From PHAA01 sp963665865 (GTDB lineage Bacteria; Bacillota; Syntrophomonadia; Syntrophomonadales; Syntrophomonadaceae), in assembly GCA_963665865.2 (NCBI GenBank), contig CAXXWF010000001.1, forward strand, positions 2,728,001 to 2,792,000: DNA of 64,000 nt, given 5' to 3'. Numbering within the stretch: the first letter of the stretch is position 1; every line of letters begins with the position of its first letter. Positions 49,977 to 59,222 of the stretch are shown here, one piece after another. Under the pieces are notes generated by a model. That model ran no database searches. It was not told the origin of the DNA and saw only the letters and a list, made by a program, of their open reading frames with translations. A program made the position numbers and the translations under genes.

Positions 49977-52900
49977 TCAAGCTAAAGGAAGCTGACGGAA
50001 CTTTTCGGGTATCAAATCAGCCAGGGTAGCCCGAGCCATCCCAATACTGGTATCAGCGGCTCCATAGTAAACCAGAATTTCGTCGTCATCCTCCAACACG
50101 TCCTTATCAGAACCGGCGACGGCACCGCAGGTAAATACTACATTGGGCACCCATGCTCCGCTCAGGCCAATTTCATAATCCTCTTCAGGCTCTAGAATAG
50201 GATTGGGGGAACGGTATAATACTCTCTGGGGATCGGCCAGATCAATAAGGATGACTCCCAGGCGATAAACGTAGTTATAGTCCACCCCATGATATATCAG
50301 CACCCAACCATATATGCTCTTCAATGGTTGAGCTCCGGCACCAATTTTTAGAGAATCCCACATGCGTCCAGGTCGCGGCCCAATGATAATGGCATGTTGT
50401 TCACGGCAGGGGAAAACCACTTCATTCATGTAAGTAATCCACATTGACGGCTCTATGCGATGATAGAGTATATACTTGCCCTTAATTTTCTCTGGGAATA
50501 GAATAGCATCCTTATCCCAAATATTTTTGAAAGCTAGGCCTTCGCGCTGCCATTTATCAAAGCTGCGCTCCAGGAAATCTTCCACTTTAATGGAGGCCGC
50601 AGCTATTTGGGCCATATTGCCATCATAAGCGGTGTAAAGCATCCAGATTCGCTTATCAATAATGATAAGACGCGGATCCTCACAACCCATCTTCTCTTCC
50701 GGCATAGTCGGTGAAAATATAGGCTCAGGGAGTCTTTCCAGAACCTGATAACCATCGGTGACGGCCAGCCCAATGCAAGATACGTCGTCATTCCCCACTG
50801 CCCGGTAGAACAGGTATACTTTGTCTTTGATCCGCAATGCACCGGGATTAAGCACATATTTACACTCCCAGGCATGGTCCGCAATCGGTTCTAGCAGAGG
50901 GTTGCCTTTATAGCGCTGCAATGTTTTGCTGGGCTCATTGGTGGACTCCTGGATAACCACCGGTACGTCTTTGGGCCGGGCCGGCAGTAGACTGTCCAAT
51001 AAATTATGTCCGCTCTTCCCTGCATAGATCATCCTAAAAGCGTTCTGCATGATTTCGGCCGGGTCATAACCGAGTTCCTGATACAGTTCTTCCAGAAAAT
51101 CATGGTTGAACCAGCGCGCCTCCACGCTGGTAGTAAGGGGCCCAGGTGCCTTCAACCCACCCTTGAAACTATAGCTGGCCCAGCTCCAAGCAGTGCAAGT
51201 TAAGAAATTGCCATTTTCCAGAACCTGGCTGAGTCCATATCCGTCTGCCATCAGGTTAAATATCCGAGCGATGTCACTTTTACCCTCAGCCTCCAGTTTG
51301 GCGGCAATGTATCTAATATTTCTTACCAGCAGGCGATGGTGCATATTCTCAAATATTATTGTGGCCGAAAAATCATCTCCCTGCCGCAAACCCAGCATAG
51401 CATTACGGGTCTTAACCCCGATATTTTTTCTTTCACTTACAATTTGATTAATCATCCGTGAAAACTGTTCAGCTACGCCGAGCCGCCTAATTATAGAGGT
51501 AAAATAGATCAACCGGGGATACTTGCCCCCCTTGCCCGGAGCCAGTGGGCGAACTGTCACTCTGGCGGTAATCCGGTTTAAATTTGATATGCGCGTGTGG
51601 GATGTTGTGTCGATAGGTAAATCATCACTACTCACCAGCGGTTTAATATCAACCTGTTCAAAATTAATTGGTCTGAGCTCATCTACCAGCCAATTAAGAT
51701 TGCGGTCTGAATAACTCCAACTCTCCACCAGGTTGGAATAACTTACTACATCGCGAACATCCATATTTTTTATCAAATCCGCCGGCTTATAGTATCCCAG
51801 AGGGATCATGAGGTTAATAGGCGGAAACCGCATCACCATTTCTCGCAGGAGATCGGCACTGATAGTAAACATAGACTGGTGGGGCAGTAGTTCGAACAGA
51901 GAAGTAACAAATTTATCGAGACCAGCCTTACTGTAAAGATCTCCTGGCAGCAGGCTCTCCAGAGCTCTTTCGGTCTCCATCATAAAATCTTCCACCGCCG
52001 CAGCAGTTTGATTTGAATCCGCATCTTTCTCCAAACCTAGACCTTCATTTATAAAGCGATTGAATTTATCTTCATACTGCTTCCTCAGTTTTTTAAAAAC
52101 ATTATCGACCTGCACTACCCTTTTATCCAGACCAAGAATTATCTTGGGCACTACCACAGGTTTGCCCGGTACATATTCCATATAACCCAGAGGCACTAGA
52201 GGAGGTTTACTCTGTTCTGATTTGTTCAGCCACATCTGATTAAACTGTGGCTTTTGGTTCCAGAATTCGGCTGTAAGGTGCAGACGGATTGAATCCATTT
52301 TACCAACCAGCATATCATCTTGTTCAGCACCTGCGAAAATGCTGGTCAAATTGCGGAAGCTGGACATCTGGTTGGCATAGCCAGCTACACGCCCATTATA
52401 TAAAGCGGTTAAAGCCAATAATCGTTGGCTCTGCTGCTCTTCCGCTTCGAAAACATAACTAAGCAGCAGACTCATTACACTCGAGACCCACAATTTATCA
52501 CCCAAAATGAATTGTTCAGTCTCCAAGGTTGCAATCCGGTCTATTTCTGCAATTGCGTCTGCAGGCAGACTCTGGACAATAATATCCCGAAATTCACCCT
52601 CCGTCTTATGAAAATTATCCAGCAGTTCATTAATAGGGTATTCCGCTGTATCAGGGTTCTCCACCTCACTGCGAATCAGCACATCGGCTACTTTTATCAA
52701 CAGCCGCTCTCGCAACCAGCTAGCACTATCACGCCGAAGGCACTCAAACACCGTCATAGCCATTTCATAGAAAATATGGTTTCTACGATACAGATTATGA
52801 TTCTTAATCACACCGCCCAGATTCACTTCGCAGATTTGCTTATTCCATGCCAGGGCCCTGGTAATCAGCCAAAAATCGATACCATGACCATTTATAGTTC

Positions 52901-53522
52901 CAGTCCAAAATTTAGCTTCTCCGTCCAGTTCTTCTATAAAATCGTGAGAGATAGCATAAATTCCTCCCAGAGGGTCGCCAATCCGGCTGCCATAAAAAGA
53001 CTCCAGGATCGGCACTGCAAACTGGTAGGCAATACTGTCAATGCCCAAATAGCGCCGCAGACTCCCCAAGACAATATCATAATTGCCCTGAATCGGACTC
53101 AAGAGACTTTCCAGCCAGCTCTGGTCTATGCCAGGTCCTAATTCAGTTCCCATATTGGTGCTGAAAACTAACAAATCAGCTTCCAGGGTTTTAGCGATCT
53201 CCAGAAAAGCTCGGATACTCATGCCTCTGCCACTGGCTTCCGCAGGCATCAGGAATTCAATATGAGGATGTTTTAGAGTCAGGCTCTGAATCTCACGGAG
53301 AGTTTGCTCCCCGGAACAATCACCAGCACAGACAATAAGCTGGCGTCTGCCGATCCAGCTCTGTAAAACCTCATCTATTGACCTCAATATCAAAGGGAGC
53401 TTTTCACTCTCATTATAAAATGGTATACCGATGACCAGATCAAAATTGTGGTAGTCCTGCAAAAGGGGCAGGATACTTCTAATTTTTTCATCAAAAACTG
53501 CCTCGCTGTTCAAATGGGTCAA
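49977..53522 (-). CDS. GT2 glycosyltransferase - GH130 phosphorylase fusion (1181 residues)
   Basis: Residues ~25-300 form a GT2/GpgS-like glycosyltransferase (DLVIGIPFYNES, DPLGGIYAISHDF). Residues ~300-870 are mostly helical and not assignable. Residues ~890-1181 are a GH130 mannoside-phosphorylase domain: EPIADHAWECKYVLNPGA, CEDPRLIIIDKRIWMLYTAY (general acid Asp), WDKDAILFPEKI, LSGAWVPNVVF and YYGAADTSIGMA. No signal peptide. Synthesis and phosphorolysis of a mannose-containing glycan in one chain would be unusual. The start is a TTG with AGGGGG 11 bases upstream, so uncertain by some residues. Confidence 0.83.
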   Translation of the reverse strand: MTHLNSEAVFDEKIRSILPLLQDYHNFDLVIGIPFYNESEKLPLILRSIDEVLQSWIGRRQLIVCAGDCSGEQTLREIQSLTLKHPHIEFLMPAEASGRGMSIRAFLEIAKTLEADLLVFSTNMGTELGPGIDQSWLESLLSPIQGNYDIVLGSLRRYLGIDSIAYQFAVPILESFYGSRIGDPLGGIYAISHDFIEELDGEAKFWTGTINGHGIDFWLITRALAWNKQICEVNLGGVIKNHNLYRRNHIFYEMAMTVFECLRRDSASWLRERLLIKVADVLIRSEVENPDTAEYPINELLDNFHKTEGEFRDIIVQSLPADAIAEIDRIATLETEQFILGDKLWVSSVMSLLLSYVFEAEEQQSQRLLALTALYNGRVAGYANQMSSFRNLTSIFAGAEQDDMLVGKMDSIRLHLTAEFWNQKPQFNQMWLNKSEQSKPPLVPLGYMEYVPGKPVVVPKIILGLDKRVVQVDNVFKKLRKQYEDKFNRFINEGLGLEKDADSNQTAAAVEDFMMETERALESLLPGDLYSKAGLDKFVTSLFELLPHQSMFTISADLLREMVMRFPPINLMIPLGYYKPADLIKNMDVRDVVSYSNLVESWSYSDRNLNWLVDELRPINFEQVDIKPLVSSDDLPIDTTSHTRISNLNRITARVTVRPLAPGKGGKYPRLIYFTSIIRRLGVAEQFSRMINQIVSERKNIGVKTRNAMLGLRQGDDFSATIIFENMHHRLLVRNIRYIAAKLEAEGKSDIARIFNLMADGYGLSQVLENGNFLTCTAWSWASYSFKGGLKAPGPLTTSVEARWFNHDFLEELYQELGYDPAEIMQNAFRMIYAGKSGHNLLDSLLPARPKDVPVVIQESTNEPSKTLQRYKGNPLLEPIADHAWECKYVLNPGALRIKDKVYLFYRAVGNDDVSCIGLAVTDGYQVLERLPEPIFSPTMPEEKMGCEDPRLIIIDKRIWMLYTAYDGNMAQIAAASIKVEDFLERSFDKWQREGLAFKNIWDKDAILFPEKIKGKYILYHRIEPSMWITYMNEVVFPCREQHAIIIGPRPGRMWDSLKIGAGAQPLKSIYGWVLIYHGVDYNYVYRLGVILIDLADPQRVLYRSPNPILEPEEDYEIGLSGAWVPNVVFTCGAVAGSDKDVLEDDDEILVYYGAADTSIGMARATLADLIPEKFRQLPLA

Positions 53523-53614
53523 ATTGGCTCAGGCCCCCTATCGTACGTATAATATCCTCTACATATTATGATCAACTTATTAACTTATTGATTAAGTCCA
53601 AGGATTACTATACC

Positions 53615-55423
53615 CTATAATACCAATTCCTCCAACTGATTTAACAGTTCCTCGAAATACTTCAGGGCATCATTTACCGGCTGCGGTGTCAGCAGGTCGA
53701 CTCCAGCCTTTTTCAACAGATTTATAGGGTAATCGGTACTGCCGGATTTCAAGAATTCCAGGTAACGGGCCACAGCCGGATCTCCTTCTTTTAAGATCTG
53801 CTCTTTTAGAGCGGTAGCGGTTGAAAACCCGGTGGCATATTTGTAAACATAAAAAGCTGAGTAGAAGTGAGGAATTCTGGCCCATTCGATCTCAATCTCT
53901 TCATCCATGACTAGTTCCGGGCCATAATATAAACGGTTAAGATCCCGATAAATTTGCTTTAACAATTCGGGGGTAAGCGCCTCTCCTTGTTCAGCCCGCT
54001 CATGAATGATCTTTTCATATTCGGCAAACATAGTCTGCCGATAGACTGTCCCCCGAAATTGTTCCAGGTAATGATTGATCAGATATATCTTCTCCTGTTT
54101 ATCCTGACTATTCTGCAACAAATAGTCGATTAGGAGTGATTCATTGACCGTGGAAGCTACTTCGGCTACAAATATTGCATAATGACTATATACATAAGGC
54201 TGGGCGTGGCTGGAATACCAACTGTGCAGGGAGTGCCCCATTTCATGGGCCAGGGTGAACATATCATCTAATTTATTATCATAGTTCATTAAGACATAGG
54301 GATTGGTGTCATATGAACCCCAGGAATAAGCCCCACTGGTCTTGCCCTCGTTTTCATATACATCAATCCACCCATTGGTAAAACCCTCCTGTAAATGGGC
54401 AATATACTCTGCTCCCAGCGGCCGCAGGGCATTTACTACCATTTCCTGAGCCTTGGTATACGGCACCTCCATCTTATATTCCGGAACTAATGGTGTGTAA
54501 ATATCGTAGAAGTGCAATTCAGCAATCCCTAAGAGCTTTTTGCGAATGGCCATATAACGATACATAAGATCCATATGGCTGTGCACCGATTCAATCAATC
54601 GATCATATACCTCTATCGGTACATTATCCTGATCCAGGGATGCCTCCCGTGCTGATGGATATTTCCTGACCCGAGCATAGAATATATCTTTTTTTACGCT
54701 GGAACCCAAACTGGCCCCCAGGGTATTTATCAAACTTTTATATGAAGAATAAAGTCCGTTAAAGGCATCTTGACGAACCCTTCGATCAGGACTCTCCATA
54801 AAACTTCCATACCTGCCTTTGGTAAGCTCCACTTCCTGGCCGGCTTCGTCTCTAATTACCGGGAACTTAATGTCGGCATTATTTAACATAGTAAATATGT
54901 TGCCGGAAGCCATGGATAAATCGGCCGACATGGCCATAAGCCGCTCTTCTGCGGGGGAAAGGATATGTGCCTTCTGGCGCAGTATTTCATCAATGGAATG
55001 TTGATATATGGCTAGCTGCGGGTTAGTCTGCATAAAATCTTTTAAATCGGACTCGGGAATAGTAAGTATTTCGGGAACAATAAAAGAAGTGATACTGCCC
55101 ACCTGTACACTTAAACCCTCGGCCCTATCAAACATGGCCTGGTAATGATGGTTGGCGTTGTTTTCATCGCGGCGCATCCGGGCATATACATATAATTTCT
55201 CGGATTTCCGTCCCAGATCATCACTAAGCTGTAAAACCTTGAGCAAAGCAGCGGCAGAGCTGGCCAGGGTTCCTTTTAGTTCATCCACCTCATTGGCCAG
55301 GCCTTTAATCGCCTGGAAATCTCCTTCCCACAATTGTTCATCAGGGTAAATATCTTCCAGTTTCCACTTAAATTCGCTCGATATATCTTCTCTTTTCTGA
55401 ATCGCATTTGCTCCCAAATTCAT
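53615..55423 (-). CDS. pepF: Oligoendopeptidase F (PepF, M3B family)
   Basis: Cytosolic zinc peptidase. The HExxH motif with flanks, LAHEMGHSLHSWYSS, lies near residue 385, and the third ligand is probably in FVAEVASTVNES. About 602 residues, normal for the family. The start is ambiguous: the ATG at 55423 is one base from GGAGG, so a TTG at 55417 (seven bases) may be used; an ATG at 55444 lies upstream of the ribosome site. Confidence 0.93.
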   Translation of the reverse strand: MNLGANAIQKREDISSEFKWKLEDIYPDEQLWEGDFQAIKGLANEVDELKGTLASSAAALLKVLQLSDDLGRKSEKLYVYARMRRDENNANHHYQAMFDRAEGLSVQVGSITSFIVPEILTIPESDLKDFMQTNPQLAIYQHSIDEILRQKAHILSPAEERLMAMSADLSMASGNIFTMLNNADIKFPVIRDEAGQEVELTKGRYGSFMESPDRRVRQDAFNGLYSSYKSLINTLGASLGSSVKKDIFYARVRKYPSAREASLDQDNVPIEVYDRLIESVHSHMDLMYRYMAIRKKLLGIAELHFYDIYTPLVPEYKMEVPYTKAQEMVVNALRPLGAEYIAHLQEGFTNGWIDVYENEGKTSGAYSWGSYDTNPYVLMNYDNKLDDMFTLAHEMGHSLHSWYSSHAQPYVYSHYAIFVAEVASTVNESLLIDYLLQNSQDKQEKIYLINHYLEQFRGTVYRQTMFAEYEKIIHERAEQGEALTPELLKQIYRDLNRLYYGPELVMDEEIEIEWARIPHFYSAFYVYKYATGFSTATALKEQILKEGDPAVARYLEFLKSGSTDYPINLLKKAGVDLLTPQPVNDALKYFEELLNQLEELVL

Positions 55424-55551
55424 ACCTCCTATACATATGTTCATTCTAATTTTCTCAAATATAGATTTATTCTATACTACTATCGAAATTAAATAAAACG
55501 CAGTGGATTTTTTTAAATATACAGGCGTAATAAAAATCGCTGATAAACCTG

Positions 55552-55602
55552 TACAAACCTCAACAAAAGGAATATAATGTAAGTGCAAATGCGAATCATT
55601 AT
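55552..55602 (+). promoter_or_regulatory. Promoter and Fur-family box of the metal uptake operon
   Basis: TGTACA, 17-base spacer, TATAAT (55573-55578), followed at 55588-55600 by AATGCGAATCATT, which matches 11 of 13 positions of the classical Fur core AATGATAATCATT. Located at the expected transcription start, in line with repression by the Fur-family gene at 58310. Confidence 0.6.
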
Positions 55603-55627
55603 ATATTATTTACGGAGGATTGTAAAA

Positions 55628-56539
55628 TTGTATTCCAGATTGATTAAATTAATGTTTGTTTTGGCTGCTAGTATGATGATTATAAGCGGGTGTGGACCGG
55701 CTAAAAATCCGAGCGACCAAGTATCGTCAAATAACTCTGAAAAAAAGCTGACGGTTCTCACATCGTTCTATCCCATATATATATCCACGATTAATGTTAC
55801 CAAGGGTATTTCTGACATTCAGGTCATAAATATGACTAAGCCGCAAACTGGTTGTTTACACGATTATCAGCTTACTCCCGAAGATTTAAAAACCCTGGAA
55901 AAAGCTGATGTTTTCATCGTAAATGGTGCCGGCATGGAGACTTTTTTAAATAAGGCCCTGCAGCAGCAGCCTAATCTTAAAATGATTGAGGCCAGCCAAG
56001 GAATTGAGCTGCTAAAAGATGCCAACGGCGAAGAGAACCCACACGTTTGGGTTAGTATTTCTAATGATATTTTGCAGGTCAGGAACATAGCAGAGCAGCT
56101 CAGTTTGCTTGATAGTGCTCATGCATCACAGTATAAGAGCAACGCTGAAGAATATATTAATAAGCTCGAAACCTTAAGAGCCCAAATGCATCAGAGCCTG
56201 GATGGAGTAAAAAATAGAAATATTATTACCTTCCATGAGGCATTCCCTTATTTCGCCCAGGAATTCAATCTAAATATCGCTGCGGTTATCGAGCGAGAAC
56301 CTGGCACGGAACCTTCCCCGAAAGAATTAGAAGATACAATAAATACCGTTCGCGCTTCACAAATCACCGCCTTATTTGCTGAGCCCCAGTACCCTGCCAA
56401 GTCTGCTGAAACCATAGCGCGAGAGACCGGAGCCAAAGTGTATGACTTAGATCCAGCCGTCTCAGGTGACTTGACTCCTGATGCATATATTAATATTATG
56501 GAGAAAAATTTGAAAACATTGGAAGAAGCATTAAAATGA
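55628..56539 (+). CDS. znuA: Metal ABC transporter substrate-binding lipoprotein (ZnuA/TroA type)
   Basis: Binds Zn2+ or Mn2+ outside the membrane. Lipobox MIISGC; mature domain of cluster A-I with LHDYQLTPEDLKTLEKAD, NPHVWVS, ITFHEAFPYFAQEF and AEPQYPAKSAETIARETG, which hold His and Asp/Glu ligands. There is no long His-rich loop. I chose a TTG at 55628, nine bases after GGAGG; an ATG at 55583 precedes that site. Stop overlaps the ATPase start as ATGA. Confidence 0.9.
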   Translation: MYSRLIKLMFVLAASMMIISGCGPAKNPSDQVSSNNSEKKLTVLTSFYPIYISTINVTKGISDIQVINMTKPQTGCLHDYQLTPEDLKTLEKADVFIVNGAGMETFLNKALQQQPNLKMIEASQGIELLKDANGEENPHVWVSISNDILQVRNIAEQLSLLDSAHASQYKSNAEEYINKLETLRAQMHQSLDGVKNRNIITFHEAFPYFAQEFNLNIAAVIEREPGTEPSPKELEDTINTVRASQITALFAEPQYPAKSAETIARETGAKVYDLDPAVSGDLTPDAYINIMEKNLKTLEEALK

Positions 56540-57357
56540 TAAATGAAATAAGACACAACTGTAAATCAGACGACGCCTGCGGCGGTCTTTGCTGCACTAA
56601 AATAGAGAACTTCGGAGTAAGCATAGGTAACACCAAAATTTTAGAAAATGTAAATGTGCATATCCACTGCGGGGAACTCACCGCAATTATAGGACCCAAT
56701 GGCGCGGGGAAAACAACCCTTCTAAAAGCTATACTTGGTGAAGTAAATCATACCGGAGAATTAAAATACATTGATGTTAAGGGCATCCACAATGGCAACC
56801 CTTTGATAGGTTACGTGCCTCAGCATCTCGACTTTGATTTGGACAGTCCCACCAGCGTATTCGATATTTTCATGGCCTGCAGGACCAATATGCCCAGTTG
56901 GTTATTAAAGCCGAAAGCCATTCTCACCAGGGTTGTGACCAGTCTGGCACGGGTAAAAGCAGACCATCTAGTCAACCGCAAACTGGGAACATTATCAGGA
57001 GGAGAGTTGCAGCGAGTTTTACTGGCCCTCGCGCTTGATCCCATACCTGATCTTCTGCTTCTGGACGAACCTGTGGCAGGTATCGATCATAATGGGCTAG
57101 AGCTTTTCTATGATACCGTTTCTGAGCTTAGAAAGAACTATGACCTCTCAATTATCCTGGTGTCCCATGACCTTGATCTGGTAGCCCGCTATGCTGATCG
57201 GGTAGTGCTTATGAACAAAACAGTGGTTTGTAGTGGGTCAGCCCAGGAAGTATTTAATGATGAACGTACCGCCAAAATTTTCGGCATGTCCTGGTATAAG
57301 CTGGGACGGGAAATAAAGCTTCCCTCTGATAACTTGGAAGGAGACCTAAAATGTTAG
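56536..57357 (+). CDS. znuC: Metal ABC transporter ATPase (ZnuC/TroB type)
   Basis: 273 residues with Walker A GPNGAGKTT, Q-loop VPQHLDFD, signature LSGGELQR, Walker B LLLLDEPVAGID and the H-loop VSHD. A short Cys-rich N-terminal extension (CGGLCC) precedes the domain and may bind metal; this is atypical. Overlaps the permease by seven bases. Confidence 0.93.
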   Translation: MINEIRHNCKSDDACGGLCCTKIENFGVSIGNTKILENVNVHIHCGELTAIIGPNGAGKTTLLKAILGEVNHTGELKYIDVKGIHNGNPLIGYVPQHLDFDLDSPTSVFDIFMACRTNMPSWLLKPKAILTRVVTSLARVKADHLVNRKLGTLSGGELQRVLLALALDPIPDLLLLDEPVAGIDHNGLELFYDTVSELRKNYDLSIILVSHDLDLVARYADRVVLMNKTVVCSGSAQEVFNDERTAKIFGMSWYKLGREIKLPSDNLEGDLKC

Positions 57358-58196
57358 ACTGGTGGTATCTCATCGTTGACTTTGTGCTTCCTTTTCACTG
57401 GATGTCACACATATTTATGAAAAATGCTCTCTTGGCGATATTGCTGGTCACCCCATTGTTTGGGATGCTGGGCACAATGGTAGTAAGCAATCGAATGGCA
57501 TTTTTCTCAGATGCACTTGGGCACGGTGCCTTTACCGGGATAGCCTTAGGAGCTCTTATGGGGATGCTAAAACCTATCTGGGCAGCAACCGTATTCTCAG
57601 TATTTTTCGCAGTTATTATTACAATAATTAAGAACAAAAGCAAGTCTTCTACAGACACTATTATCGGGGTATTCTCCTCAACAGCCATTGCCGCAGGACT
57701 GGTTATATTGTCTTATGGAGGCAGCTTTAATAAATACTCATCCTATTTAATAGGCGACTTGCTCAGCATAACACCTTCTGAAATCTTAATGCTGCTCTGT
57801 GCGTTTGCAGGCGTTACCCTGTTATGGATGATTAGTTTTAACAAGATACTTTTAGTAAGCCTGAACCAATCATTGGCAGCCAGCAAAGGTATAAATACCT
57901 TACTGGTTGAAATCGTTTTTACTTCCGTGATTGCCATTATCGTTACGATAACCATCCAGTGGGTAGGCTTACTCATCATAAACTCTTTACTGGTCCTGCC
58001 CGCTGCCGCAGCCCGTAATGTAACCCAAAATGTGAGACAGTATCACTTCGTTTCTATTTTAGTCGCTATTGTTTCAGGCATCATTGGACTGGCCTTATCT
58101 TATTATTGGAATACTGCTACCGGAGCTACCATAGTCTTAGTTGCGGCAGTTTTCTTTTTTATTACCCTGGCTCTACGCAACCGATTTACAGCCTGA
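57351..58196 (+). CDS. znuB: Metal ABC transporter permease (ZnuB/TroC type)
   Basis: 281 residues with about eight to nine hydrophobic helices, ABC-3 family. Typical blocks are RMAFFSDALGHGAFTGIALG and the C-terminal LLVLPAAAARN. Third gene of the uptake operon. Confidence 0.92.
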   Translation: MLDWWYLIVDFVLPFHWMSHIFMKNALLAILLVTPLFGMLGTMVVSNRMAFFSDALGHGAFTGIALGALMGMLKPIWAATVFSVFFAVIITIIKNKSKSSTDTIIGVFSSTAIAAGLVILSYGGSFNKYSSYLIGDLLSITPSEILMLLCAFAGVTLLWMISFNKILLVSLNQSLAASKGINTLLVEIVFTSVIAIIVTITIQWVGLLIINSLLVLPAAAARNVTQNVRQYHFVSILVAIVSGIIGLALSYYWNTATGATIVLVAAVFFFITLALRNRFTA

Positions 58197-58198
58197 TC

Positions 58199-58275
58199 AC
58201 GGGACACGGGGACGGGTCCCGTGTCCCACCCATGTTTCCGGTAAGTGGGACAGGGGACCCGTCCCCGTGTCCCGT
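58199..58275. repeat. Perfect 22-bp inverted repeat, GGGACA/TGTCCC family
   Basis: Arms 58199-58220 and 58254-58275 are exact reverse complements and each contains further GGGAC/GTCCC pairs. It begins three bases after the permease stop codon, between znuB and the Fur gene. Confidence 0.9.
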
Positions 58276-58309
58276 ATTATGCTGCAAAATCTTGAGGGGT
58301 TGACTTGAA

Positions 58310-58738
58310 GTGAAGGAAAATAACACTTATAAAGGCTTGCTGCAAAGCCACGGCCTAAAAAATACTAAACGCCGTAATTTGATACTGGAGATATTAGCCA
58401 CCCTGGAGCAGCCGGTTACAGTTGACCAATTATTTTGGGAACTAAAGAAGAATGATATTTCCATAAATATTTCCACGGTTTACCGAATTGTGGAGGCACT
58501 TGTATCTAAACATTTGATTACCAAGACCAATATTAGCGGGGATAACAAGACCTACTTCGAGGTGAATAGGCCAGAACACCGGCATCATTTTATTTGCACT
58601 GCTTGTAAGCAAATGTTTTGGCTAGATGATTGTCCCCTTGAGGAATATTGTACATTGATTCAGACTAGGACCGGTTTTGATGTTACCGGCCATAAGCTGG
58701 AAATATACGGATATTGCCCCAACTGCAAGCAGACTTAG
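58310..58738 (+). CDS. Fur-family metal-responsive repressor (Zur/PerR-like)
   Basis: 142 residues, GTG start. N-terminal winged helix (LKNTKRRNLILEIL, INISTVYRIVEAL) and a C-terminal dimer domain with HRHHFICTACKQ and CPNCKQT, which give the structural CxxC/CxxC zinc site. Position after the zinc/manganese transporter suggests Zur, but iron or peroxide sensing is not excluded. The 22-bp palindrome separates it from znuB. Confidence 0.88.
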   Translation: MKENNTYKGLLQSHGLKNTKRRNLILEILATLEQPVTVDQLFWELKKNDISINISTVYRIVEALVSKHLITKTNISGDNKTYFEVNRPEHRHHFICTACKQMFWLDDCPLEEYCTLIQTRTGFDVTGHKLEIYGYCPNCKQT

Positions 58739-58750
58739 TGACAGGGGTAG

Positions 58751-58779
58751 AGTGACAAGGGGACGGTCTTTTTGTCACT
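58751..58779. repeat. Small palindrome AGTGACAA/TTGTCACT
   Basis: Inverted 8-bp arms around GGGGACGGTCTTT, in the gap between the Fur and VOC genes. Looks like a shorter member or remnant of the dispersed family. Confidence 0.6.
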
Positions 58780-58804
58780 ATTCTGAAATGGAAAGGTGAT
58801 AATA

Positions 58805-59203
58805 TTGTACAAACTTGACCACCTGGGTATTGTAGTGTCTAACTGCGAAAGATCAGCTAATTTTTACAAGCAGGTATTTGGTTGTGCCGTCGTCGATCAT
58901 CTAGTCAATGACACAATGAAAATAATATATTTGCAATGTGGTGATTTGACTATAGAATTGCTTGAATATATTGCCGTTTCGCCTGCCTTGCGTGAAGCGG
59001 GAGTATACACGGGACACGGGGACAGGTCCCGTGTATATGATCATCTGGCTTTTGAAGTATCAGATATACAATCAGCCGTGGTCAGCTTGAAGAAGCAGGG
59101 ATTTGAATTTGAATCGGCTGATCCGCGCCTGACTATGAATGGGAAGAAAATAATTTTCTTCTGTGGACCGGACGGTGAGCGTATCGAGCTTATGGAAGCC
59201 TAA
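58805..59203 (+). CDS. VOC-family protein (methylmalonyl-CoA epimerase/glyoxalase-like) with in-frame palindrome
   Basis: 132 residues in two beta-alpha-beta-beta-beta modules: KLDHLGIVVSNCERSANFYK and VYDHLAFEVSDIQSAV, ending GPDGERIELMEA. His in LDHLG, His in YDHLAF and the terminal Glu fit VOC metal ligands. Between the two modules there are ten extra residues, TGHGDRSR plus a duplicated VY, encoded by a palindromic repeat (59004-59037). I chose a TTG start eight bases after GGAAAGG; a GTG at 58796 overlaps the ribosome site. The epimerase role is a guess. Confidence 0.78.
   Translation: MYKLDHLGIVVSNCERSANFYKQVFGCAVVDHLVNDTMKIIYLQCGDLTIELLEYIAVSPALREAGVYTGHGDRSRVYDHLAFEVSDIQSAVVSLKKQGFEFESADPRLTMNGKKIIFFCGPDGERIELMEA
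59004..59037. repeat. In-frame palindrome inside the VOC gene
   Basis: Exact 12-bp arms TATACACGGGAC/GTCCCGTGTATA around a 10-base loop. GTATAC before and GTATAT after the core look like a small duplication of the VY codons. Core sequence as in the intergenic copies at 58199 and 45159. Confidence 0.88.
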
Positions 59204-59222
59204 AGTTCCCGAAGACGACTAT

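Noticed and set aside
52425..53141. 238-residue plus-strand ORF opposite the GT2 domain
   Set aside because: Antisense shadow of the large gene; no family resemblance or ribosome site.
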